Shown one piece after another: positions 8,231-15,020 of a DNA stretch of 64,000 nucleotides. The stretch comes from an uncultured Acetatifactor sp. (lineage in GTDB: Bacteria > Bacillota > Clostridia > Lachnospirales > Lachnospiraceae). The stretch is taken from the NCBI GenBank assembly GCA_934436435.1, contig CAKSAN010000002.1, forward strand, positions 62,001-126,000, read 5' to 3'. The notes under the pieces are model-generated. The model ran no database searches and was not told the origin of the DNA. It saw only the letters and a list, made by a program, of their open reading frames with translations. Position 1 is the first letter of the stretch. The number at the start of each line of letters is the position of its first letter. The translations under genes were made by a program, and so were the position numbers.

Positions 8231-8259
8231 TTGCAATCTGTCATTTTGTGTGATATACT
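8231..8259 (+). promoter_or_regulatory. Sigma-A promoter of the DUF4352 lipoprotein
   Basis: TTGCAA at 8231-8236, 17-bp spacer, TATACT at 8254-8259, about 55 bp ahead of the ATG at 8314. Confidence 0.65.
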
Positions 8260-8313
8260 GGCGGAGCATGCAGGTAATTGCATGTAAAATAACAGGTTAT
8301 GAGAGGGAAAAAA

Positions 8314-8886
8314 ATGAAAAAATTTGCTGGAATTATTGTAGCAACCATGTTGGCATTCAGTCTGGTAGGCTGTGGTCCTGTAGACAGTGCAATTCAGAAC
8401 ATTGCAGGCGGCTCTTTAGGCAACAGCGGTGTTGTAACCGCAGATGATGACGGTTATGCGGAAGGACGTATCGGAGATGTTATGAAGACTTACTTCTTCA
8501 ACTATTCCGTAAACAGTGCATACACCTGCAACGAGTACGAAGGGTATACTCCTTCCGAAGGCAACAAGCTGTTGGTGGCAGAAGTAACTGTTAAGAACAC
8601 CGACCGTTCTACTGTTACCATGTATGATACCGATTTCCAGGTACAGTGGGGTGACGATGATAATGATGACGCATACGATGCACCTATCACCTACTATGGC
8701 AACACCGTAAGTGATGAGCAGCTACCGGAGGAGTATGATCTGGCTGTCAATGAAGAGAGAACCGGTCTGCTGGTATTTGAAGTACCGGAAGATTCCAAGG
8801 ATTATTCCATTTCTTATCTGGAGCAGTTCTCCAATGACACTGAGGGAGATGTGTTCTTCGTATTCTTTACTGCAAAGGATAAGTAA
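8314..8886 (+). CDS. Lipoprotein with DUF4352 domain
   Basis: A 190-residue secreted lipoprotein. The signal peptide MKKFAGIIVATMLAFSLVGC ends in a lipobox with the acylated Cys at residue 20. A short linker follows, then an immunoglobulin-like DUF4352 domain (GRIGDVMKTYFFNYSV, LLVAEVTVKNTDRSTVTMYD, ERTGLLVFEVPEDSKDY). Such domains sit on the outer membrane face of Firmicutes, with unknown ligands. ATG 8314 follows GAGAGGG; a frame-upstream ATG at 8299 overlaps this site. It has its own promoter and a strong terminator, so it is monocistronic. The cre-like site upstream suggests carbon control. Confidence 0.85.
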   Translation: MKKFAGIIVATMLAFSLVGCGPVDSAIQNIAGGSLGNSGVVTADDDGYAEGRIGDVMKTYFFNYSVNSAYTCNEYEGYTPSEGNKLLVAEVTVKNTDRSTVTMYDTDFQVQWGDDDNDDAYDAPITYYGNTVSDEQLPEEYDLAVNEERTGLLVFEVPEDSKDYSISYLEQFSNDTEGDVFFVFFTAKDK

Positions 8887-8911
8887 GATCGGCGATATTG
8901 CCTGTGAAAAT

Positions 8912-8953
8912 AAGGATCGGAGTACTGTAGATCGCAGTGCTTCGGTCCTTTTT
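8912..8953 (+). terminator. Rho-independent terminator
   Basis: AAGGATCGGAGTACTG / CAGTGCTTCGGTCCTT inverted repeat followed by TTTTT, 25 bp after the lipoprotein stop. Confidence 0.85.
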
Positions 8954-8994
8954 ACAGTTTATTTTTAATTTATAATTATATAATTTTTCCTTAA

Positions 8995-9023
8995 TTGACA
9001 TACTAATATATGCGTGTTATAGT
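8995..9023 (+). promoter_or_regulatory. Strong sigma-A promoter of hsp20
   Basis: Consensus TTGACA (8995-9000), exactly 17 bp, TATAGT (9018-9023), preceded by an AT-rich stretch. The leader to the ATG at 9176 is about 145 nt and contains a short hairpin (TCTCCGG/CCGGAGG, about 9103-9122). Confidence 0.8.
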
Positions 9024-9175
9024 ACAACTAGAACAAGGGAGAGGAAGAAAGATCAAGAGATTGATCGAAGAACCTCTGACCGGTTCCGAAATTCTCCGGT
9101 AGTTGCCGGAGGATGGAAAAGGTAAGATGTATCGCAGATACAGACATATGTTTAATAGAAAAGGAGAGATGACTT

Positions 9176-9640
9176 ATGTTATTACCTAGCATTTTTGGAG
9201 AGAACTTATTTGATGACTTTTTCGATGATGTACCTTTCTTTGACAACAGAGCAGAGAATCAGATAGAGAAGAAACTGTATGGCAGACATGCACACAATGT
9301 AATGAAGACCGATATTAAGGAGACCGATAACGGCTATGAACTGATCGTTGATCTGCCCGGCTTCAAGAAAGATGAGATCAAGGTATCTCTGGAGGATGGT
9401 TATCTGACCATCGAGGCTGCCAAGGGTCTGGACGAGGATGAGCAGGAGAAGAAGTCCGGTAAGTACATCCGTAAGGAGCGTTATGCCGGTGCCTGCCAGC
9501 GTAGCTTCTATGTAGGCGACAATCTGACCCAGGAGGATATCAAGGGCGAGTTCAAACATGGTATCCTGACCCTGAATGTTCCTAAGAAGGAAGCAAAGCC
9601 TGCCGTAGAGACCAACAAATACATCGCTATCGAAGGATAA
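9176..9640 (+). CDS. Hsp20/alpha-crystallin family small heat-shock protein
   Basis: ATP-independent holdase chaperone, 154 residues. The N-terminal arm MLLPSIFGENLFDDFFDD is followed by the alpha-crystallin domain from about residue 42 (MKTDIKETDNGYELIVDLPGF), including GYLTIEAAK and the terminal FKHGILTLNVPKKEAKP. A short tail ending in IAIEG stands in place of the IXI motif. The ribosome binding site AAGGAGAG lies 7 bases from the ATG. Highly biased codon use and a consensus promoter point to strong expression. The long leader could allow post-transcriptional control, but no CIRCE or ROSE element is recognisable. Confidence 0.92.
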   Translation: MLLPSIFGENLFDDFFDDVPFFDNRAENQIEKKLYGRHAHNVMKTDIKETDNGYELIVDLPGFKKDEIKVSLEDGYLTIEAAKGLDEDEQEKKSGKYIRKERYAGACQRSFYVGDNLTQEDIKGEFKHGILTLNVPKKEAKPAVETNKYIAIEG

Positions 9641-9657
9641 CCCTTTGCAAAGGAAGA

Positions 9658-9689
9658 AGGCCGTTGCCCGTGAGGGCAGCGGTCTTTTT
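9658..9689 (+). terminator. Rho-independent terminator of hsp20
   Basis: GGCCGTTGCCC / GGGCAGCGGTC stem with a GTGA loop and TTTTT tail. Confidence 0.85.
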
Positions 9690-9704
9690 GTGTCATATAA
9701 AATA

Positions 9705-10367
9705 TCAGGATAACTGTCTCTTCCGAAGCACGGCCCGTTCCTTTTTCACGATATACTGTTCCAGGCCCGGGACGGGGTTGTTCAGGCGGCAGCCGTAGAG
9801 AAACAGTCCGTTTTCCAGTTCCTGTTTTCGGGCTACAAGACCGTAGAGATGAAAGTTGAAGGTCTCGGTGGAGTCTTCCATATGGTCATTTAATACCGTA
9901 TGGATGGTCTGATTGACGTTCAACTGCAAATCTTCCCTGGTGACAACAGAAAATCCGTTGCAGCTGATGTCCTTAATAATGGCATCATGAGCTGCGCGGT
10001 TCAGTCCGCATTGGATCGAGGACTCGATGCCGACGTAACAGCGGTAGCTTTGTCTGCGGTTGTAGGTCTTGCTTCCGGCAATGGTGAAAACGGTATAGCA
10101 AAGTGTCCCGTCGGATCGTTTTACTACATTGGTAGTGACGTTTTTAAACAGTTGTGGCTTCTCTTCGGGAATTGTGACAATAAGGTCTACCACGAGTCCC
10201 TTTCCCCGGAAAGATATAATTTTGTCATCCGCAAATACCCCTTCGGCCAGCAAAGTATGCCTGTGGGGATATACTTCAAGAATCCGGGATTCGAATTGAA
10301 GCTGTTCGGTATTTAAGTTAATCAGAAAGCTAAGGGATAATCCTGCTGTCAAGTCATCGATCTGCAT
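9705..10367 (-). CDS. PilZ domain protein (YcgR-like c-di-GMP receptor)
   Basis: A 220-residue cytoplasmic protein with two domains. The N-terminal PilZN/YcgR-type beta domain covers about residues 1-95. The PilZ domain covers about 100-210, with both c-di-GMP-binding signatures: YNRRQSYR (RxxxR) near 103 and DISCNGF (D/NxSxxG) near 137. YcgR-type proteins change flagellar motor or surface behaviour when bound to c-di-GMP; no flagellar genes are in the window. A GGDEF cyclase lies 3.4 kb to the right, giving a possible local maker-reader pair. The gene lies 34 bp downstream of the CmpB-like gene on the same strand and may share its transcript. Confidence 0.85.
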   Translation of the reverse strand: MQIDDLTAGLSLSFLINLNTEQLQFESRILEVYPHRHTLLAEGVFADDKIISFRGKGLVVDLIVTIPEEKPQLFKNVTTNVVKRSDGTLCYTVFTIAGSKTYNRRQSYRCYVGIESSIQCGLNRAAHDAIIKDISCNGFSVVTREDLQLNVNQTIHTVLNDHMEDSTETFNFHLYGLVARKQELENGLFLYGCRLNNPVPGLEQYIVKKERAVLRKRQLS

Positions 10368-10401
10368 AATCCTGTGGTCTCCCGTCGTTCATTTCATTCA
10401 T

Positions 10402-11769
10402 TTAATTTACCATCTTAGCGTTCGGATAGATGCGTTCCATCCGGGCATCCGGGTAATGGTCATCTAAAAATTGTTGTAATCCGTTGAGTTCTGTGGTCTC
10501 CACCGAATAGGAAGCGTCGTTACGCTCGGTGTATCGGGCAAGCGCCAAAGCGGAAATCAGCATATTGGCAATCATGAATACGATTAATATATTACAGAGG
10601 ATCGTGCCGGGTTTCTTCGGAATCTTTTCGATCCAGTCGGACAGCTTCGGATAGATCAGTTTCAGCCAGACCACAGCAGCAATGCCCCAGAAAAAGCAAT
10701 ACAATAAATTAATACGTCCCCCAAGGTTAAAGGCAAATCCGCTGTAATCCCAGAAAATGGTACCGAAGACCATTTCCGTGAAGACACTGCAGATATATTC
10801 GTAGGCGCCGCCTAACAGGGTTCCGGCCAGAAAGATGGTTCCGTCACTCTTATTGCGGTAGCGATAGAGCAGCAGGGTAAGGAAGGCACAGCCCAGTCCC
10901 CATACGATACTGAAAGGCCCATAAATCACACTGCTGCGGCTCATCCAGACTCCTGCGGTGATGCGGCAGAAGATCGTTTCTGTAATATCCCCTAAAAATG
11001 CACCGATGAAAAACAGGGAAAAAAGTTTATAAAAACTGCAGCCTTCAGCAAAAACAGTGGACTTTTTGCGCTCTGTCCGTTCCTTGATCAGAGTTTCCAG
11101 ATTGATGGCGGGATAGGACTTTTGCAGACGCTTCTGGATGTGGCGGGTCATGGCATTTTCCAGGAAACGGGAAGTTTGCCCCAGACTCTCCGTGATCTGA
11201 TCCAGTCGGGCTGTCTGTTTTTCCGATACGATTTCCGCCCGGTGTTTTGCCTGTACCTGTAAGCTTACCGTGGACAGAGCGGAACCGGCGGCATCCAACA
11301 GCAGCAGTCCTCCCAGTACCAGAAGGAGCACTACGGAGAGAACGTGGGGGATGCGGTCAAACAGCCTGCACAGCAACGGATCCGTGAACATGACCGTAAC
11401 AACGCTTAAAACGCCCCACAACAGAGAAAACGGCAGACAGATGTAACCGCCCACATTATAACGAAAACGGGAATAATCCCACAGCTTCTTTTTATAGACC
11501 TTTTCGAAGAACATTCCCGTGAAATATTCCAACAGAGAGGCCAGCACAAAGCCACCCAGGAACAGGAAGAACGGTGAAGCGGTAAGTTCCGGCAGGAAGA
11601 TCTCGAACAATACGGCACCGAAACCGTAGATCGGACACAGCGGCCCGGCCACGAAACCACGATTCACGAATTTCCGGTGCTGCACCGCGGCAGCACATAC
11701 CTCGATACACCATCCAATAAAGGAATAGAAGAAAAACAGCCAGAACAGGGATAACCAGGATATTACCAT
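10402..11769 (-). CDS. Duplicated CmpB-type (putative ABC-transporter type IV) membrane protein
   Basis: 455 residues containing two copies of the PF06541-type membrane domain. Copy one (about 1-150) has FYSFIGWCIEVCAAAV, GPLCPIYGFGAV and LEYFTGMFFEKVYKKKLWDYS. Copy two (about 235-390) has FFIGAFLGDITETIF, SSVIYGPFSIVWGLG and EYICSVFTEMVFGTIFWDYS. A charged cytoplasmic linker (about 165-230) joins them. Most relatives have one copy, so this is an internal duplication. The family is annotated as a putative transporter but has no proven function. ATG 11769 begins the first membrane segment and follows AGGTGTCC. The gene is upstream of the PilZ gene. Confidence 0.75.
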   Translation of the reverse strand: MVISWLSLFWLFFFYSFIGWCIEVCAAAVQHRKFVNRGFVAGPLCPIYGFGAVLFEIFLPELTASPFFLFLGGFVLASLLEYFTGMFFEKVYKKKLWDYSRFRYNVGGYICLPFSLLWGVLSVVTVMFTDPLLCRLFDRIPHVLSVVLLLVLGGLLLLDAAGSALSTVSLQVQAKHRAEIVSEKQTARLDQITESLGQTSRFLENAMTRHIQKRLQKSYPAINLETLIKERTERKKSTVFAEGCSFYKLFSLFFIGAFLGDITETIFCRITAGVWMSRSSVIYGPFSIVWGLGCAFLTLLLYRYRNKSDGTIFLAGTLLGGAYEYICSVFTEMVFGTIFWDYSGFAFNLGGRINLLYCFFWGIAAVVWLKLIYPKLSDWIEKIPKKPGTILCNILIVFMIANMLISALALARYTERNDASYSVETTELNGLQQFLDDHYPDARMERIYPNAKMVN

Positions 11770-11846
11770 AAGGACACCTCTTTCGTCAAACTTTGTCGAA
11801 CATTGTCATGTACCATCATATCACAATGACAGAGGTTGTACCATCA

Positions 11847-12146
11847 TTATATCTTCTTACGATCCTGCTGCTTGGGGACAAACTCAATTTTTAAGGTCAT
11901 ATTCATGCTGTCGGCAATGCGCTTTAACAGTTGAATGGTAGGATTTCGCAATCCATTTTCCAATTTACTGATATCACCCTGATCGATTCCGGTAAGTTCG
12001 GCTAATTGTTTTTGCGTGAGATTCTGAGATTTCCGGGCTTCGATCATAGAGCGGATAGCTTCCCTTTCCGGCTGAAGTGCATTATATTCCTGCACAAATT
12101 CCAGATCGTTCATTTGTTCATTGAGAAATACAGATAAATCACTCAT
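11847..12146 (-). CDS. XRE-family antitoxin-like regulator (HigA type)
   Basis: A 99-residue DNA-binding protein with a helix-turn-helix at about 43-80 (LTQKQLAELTGIDQGDISKLENG) preceded by an N-terminal helix (MNDLEFVQEYNALQPEREAIRSMIEARK), the layout of HigA/RelB-like antitoxins. Its ATG overlaps by four bases (ATGA) the stop of a short upstream reading frame that looks like the last 26 residues of a HigB/Gp49-type toxin. No intact toxin is present, so this antitoxin appears orphaned. It may still act as a repressor of its own promoter. Confidence 0.8.
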   Translation of the reverse strand: MSDLSVFLNEQMNDLEFVQEYNALQPEREAIRSMIEARKSQNLTQKQLAELTGIDQGDISKLENGLRNPTIQLLKRIADSMNMTLKIEFVPKQQDRKKI

Positions 12147-12223
12147 TTGCTAAGCGTCCTTTCTATGTATTCATTTTTTCTTGATTTTGCCAGCTCTAGT
12201 TCCCTTTTAGGGGTTTTGTCATA
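12143..12223 (-). pseudogene. C-terminal remnant of a HigB/Gp49-type toxin
   Basis: In the frame ending at 12143 the reverse strand reads DKTPKRELELAKSRKNEY and then IERTLSK, with a stop overlapping the antitoxin start. KTPKxEIExAKxRxxDY is the usual C-terminal signature of HigB-like RelE-fold toxins. A good ribosome binding site and ATG (AAGGAGGTAATATG, ATG at 12222-12220) sit immediately upstream but in a different frame, reaching a stop after eight codons. The simplest reading is an internal deletion that removed most of the toxin and left its start region and tail. Confidence 0.55.
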
Positions 12224-12690
12224 TTACCTCCTTAGTATATGGAATATATCCCATATTGCCAAATGCAAAAAATTTACAAATAAAAATAAAATGGGAAAAG
12301 TGACCGAACGGTCATAAGAAATTTTACAAAATGACATTAACATATAATATACAGAAAGTCAATAATATGGGTATTACTATAGAAAAATGTACAAATAGCA
12401 TTAAAAATATGTTGGAAAAGTGTACAAAAACCGCCTAAAATATTGTGGAAAAGCGGAAAGCGTGGCATGCAAATTTGATCTGAGTGCAATCCAGTAGAAT
12501 AGTAATATAGCAAAAGCCTGAGAACTTCTGATAAGAAGAAGTCTCAGGCTTAAAAAAAAGTTTTGGAATTGGTAAAAACGATTGCACCCCTTACAGGAAA
12601 ATGGTACCATAAGGGTTAAGAGAGCATGATCCGGAAAAAGAGAAAATAGCGGTAAAAATTAACGATAACGAAAGAACCAGGGGTGGTTGC
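12224..12690. other. 467-bp AT-rich intergenic region with a TetR-like palindrome and a hairpin
   Basis: No coding potential seen. TGACCGAACGGTCA at 12301-12314 is a two-fold symmetric site of the type bound by TetR/AcrR regulators, though no such gene is nearby. A perfect-looking hairpin AAGCCTGAGA.../...TCTCAGGCTT occupies 12514-12551. On the plus strand it is followed by A residues, not T, so it is not a plus-strand terminator. On the minus strand it is followed by TTTT and could end leftward transcription. The rest probably holds promoters of the antitoxin and of the binding lipoprotein; I could not pick them with confidence. Confidence 0.5.
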
Positions 12691-13716
12691 GTGAAGAAAA
12701 AATTAGTTGCTGTGACTTGTGTTCTGATGCTTTGTCTGGGACTGATCGGCTGCGGAACCGAACGGACCGACAAAACGCAGGAACTGATCCGGGGAGCAGC
12801 TCCGGGGTATAATGACGGACTCATCCGGGTAGGAATGATACAGACAGGAAAAGAATCCGACTGGAGAGATGCCAATACCAACGATTATCTGAATACCTTT
12901 ACAGAAGAAAGAGGCTATGACCTGATCTACATTGACGGCAATTCCAACTCGGAACGCCAGGTAAAGGCCATGTACGACCTGATTCAGCAGAAGGTAGATT
13001 ACATTATCCTGCAGCCCATTGTGGAGACCGGATGGGAGGATGCCGTACATGCCGCGAAAGAAGCGGGAATCCCTGTCATTGTAGCGGATCGTAAAATTGC
13101 GGTAGATGAGGAGGAATATGTATCCTGGATCGGTTCGGATTTCGAAGAGGAAGGACAGAAAGCCGTAGAGTGGCTGGAACAATATTTAGCAGAGCAGGGA
13201 CGGGAAGAGGAACCCATAAATATTGTTTTACTGGAGGGAACTGAAGGAGCCACCGCCGCCATCGGGAGAACCAACGGTATTTTACAGGGAGTGGAGGAAC
13301 ATCCGAACTGGACGATCGTAAACCGGGGATGTGCCAACTTTACCCAGGGAGAAGGTCAGACCTATATGGAAAATCTTCTCAGTCAAGGAAAGGTGAAGGA
13401 TATTGATGTGATCATTTCGGAAAATGATAACATGATATTCGGTGCAATGAAGGCTCTGGACCGTAACGAAATGAGTTATGGACCGAAAGGTGACATTATT
13501 ATGATCTCCTTTGACGCTCTGCATGAAAGCTTTGAAAATATGATTGCCGGAAAATTGCATGCATCCGTGGAATGTAATCCACTGCTGGCATCCACGGTGG
13601 AGACGGTCATTGAGGAACTGGAAGCCGGCAGAGAGGTGAAGAAAATCTATAACACCGAGGAAAACATCTATACCTATGAAAATGCGGCTGACTATATAGA
13701 TCAGAGAAAGTATTGA
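12691..13716 (+). CDS. Periplasmic-binding-protein-like lipoprotein (sugar-binding, RbsB/MglB fold)
   Basis: 341 residues starting from GTG behind AGGGGTGG. The signal peptide KKKLVAVTCVLMLCLGLIGC has a lipobox (Cys near residue 21). The mature protein is a type I periplasmic binding domain (VGMIQTGKESDWRDANTNDY; DGNSNSERQVKAMYDLIQQKVDYIIL split by residues; PVIVADRK). The fold binds monosaccharides or autoinducer-like sugars. There is no ABC ATPase or permease here. Instead the gene runs directly into a membrane GGDEF protein 16 bp downstream. This suggests a sensory, not transport, role: ligand binding outside may tune the cyclase. Confidence 0.82.
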   Translation: MKKKLVAVTCVLMLCLGLIGCGTERTDKTQELIRGAAPGYNDGLIRVGMIQTGKESDWRDANTNDYLNTFTEERGYDLIYIDGNSNSERQVKAMYDLIQQKVDYIILQPIVETGWEDAVHAAKEAGIPVIVADRKIAVDEEEYVSWIGSDFEEEGQKAVEWLEQYLAEQGREEEPINIVLLEGTEGATAAIGRTNGILQGVEEHPNWTIVNRGCANFTQGEGQTYMENLLSQGKVKDIDVIISENDNMIFGAMKALDRNEMSYGPKGDIIMISFDALHESFENMIAGKLHASVECNPLLASTVETVIEELEAGREVKKIYNTEENIYTYENAADYIDQRKY

Positions 13717-13732
13717 TTTCTGAGGATTGCAA

Positions 13733-15013
13733 ATGAAAAAATCATTAAAATATAAAATTGTTCTGGCAATTGTTATCGTAGCGTGCATTATGAACGTAAG
13801 CTTTATATTGGTAAACTACGTCAATTATATGAATGTTAACCGGGATTACACGGATTCTCTGGCACAGACGGTGGCCAATACCTGTCGTCTGGTGGTAGAC
13901 GGAGACAGTGTGACAGGGTATCTTGGCAATCGGCGAAGGAATACTGCTTATTACGAAGTATGGAATAAACTGATCGATTATAAAAACACCAATGAAAATG
14001 TGCTGCAGATCAGCGTGATGAATTTTACCGATGGCGGGGGCTGCTATGTATATGATACGGATCTGACGGAAAACGGCGCATTCTTAGGGGATATCCGCCC
14101 TTATGATATGATACAGGAGTCAGTAAAAGACGATCTGATCGCATGCAGGGAAATAGAACCGTTAGAATATAATGGCAGAAGTGATTATTATATTCCGTTG
14201 AATTCCTCCTACAACATTCCGGTTGCTTATATTATTGTGGGTATTTCCACGGAAAATGTCAGAATGGAACAGCTGACCTATTTAGGGTATATCACGCTCA
14301 TTGTTACGGCGACCACCGTATTTTTCGGGATCTGTCTGATCCGGTTTATGCAGCACAGTGTGCTGGAACCCTTAAATGCCATGTCTATAGCGGCCTCCAG
14401 CTATTCCGGCGCTGTTTTGCAGGATGGTAAGGAATCTCCTATCAGCCGGATGAACATTACAACAGGAGATGAACTGGAGCGGTTATGCGAGTCTATGAAG
14501 AAGATGGAGCATGATATCATTGCGTCCGGTGCGCAGCTTGCCATTGCTGACTGGAACAGCAATCATGACAGCATGACGCAGCTATATAATAAGAGATATT
14601 ATAAGGAGCAGTTAAGAGAACTACAGGATGACAGCACCATAGGGGTGCTCTATTTCGATATTGATAATCTGAAAAGGATGAATGACACCTTTGGACATGA
14701 AAAGGGTGATGCTGTGATCCTGAAAGCGGCAGAATTCATCCGGGGATATCTCTCGGAGCGGGCAAGCGGTTTCCGTATCGGCGGTGATGAATTCGTAATG
14801 CTGATCAGAGACTGTACAGAAGAAAAAGTGCGGGAACTGGTAAGCACGATGTATGGAGATGAGAGAGGTAACTTATCGGATGTCACGGCAGAGTTTTACT
14901 GCCGCCTTGCAATCGGCGGAGCCTTTCGCAAGACGGGAGAAACTCTGGAAAATACCATAAAACGGGCAGATGACGAGATGTATAAGAATAAACATTCCGT
15001 GAGAGGAACCTAA
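13733..15013 (+). CDS. Membrane-bound diguanylate cyclase (GGDEF)
   Basis: Makes the second messenger c-di-GMP from two GTP. The 426-residue protein has a membrane segment near residues 8-28, an extracytoplasmic domain (about 30-185) and a second segment near 188-208 (YLGYITLIVTATTVFFGICL). A HAMP-like linker follows, then a C-terminal GGDEF domain starting at HDSMTQLYNKRYY near 280, with the intact active-site signature RIGGDEFVML near 350. ATG 13733 is preferred (GAGGA seven bases upstream); an in-frame TTG lies two codons earlier. It is coupled to the sugar-binding lipoprotein just upstream, its likely sensor partner, and a PilZ receptor lies 3.4 kb away. Confidence 0.9.
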   Translation: MKKSLKYKIVLAIVIVACIMNVSFILVNYVNYMNVNRDYTDSLAQTVANTCRLVVDGDSVTGYLGNRRRNTAYYEVWNKLIDYKNTNENVLQISVMNFTDGGGCYVYDTDLTENGAFLGDIRPYDMIQESVKDDLIACREIEPLEYNGRSDYYIPLNSSYNIPVAYIIVGISTENVRMEQLTYLGYITLIVTATTVFFGICLIRFMQHSVLEPLNAMSIAASSYSGAVLQDGKESPISRMNITTGDELERLCESMKKMEHDIIASGAQLAIADWNSNHDSMTQLYNKRYYKEQLRELQDDSTIGVLYFDIDNLKRMNDTFGHEKGDAVILKAAEFIRGYLSERASGFRIGGDEFVMLIRDCTEEKVRELVSTMYGDERGNLSDVTAEFYCRLAIGGAFRKTGETLENTIKRADDEMYKNKHSVRGT

Positions 15014-15020
15014 GGCTCCT

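Noticed and set aside
12512..12551. Plus-strand terminator ahead of the binding-lipoprotein gene
   Set aside because: The strong hairpin is followed by A residues on the plus strand, so it lacks the U-tract; it could work only leftward.
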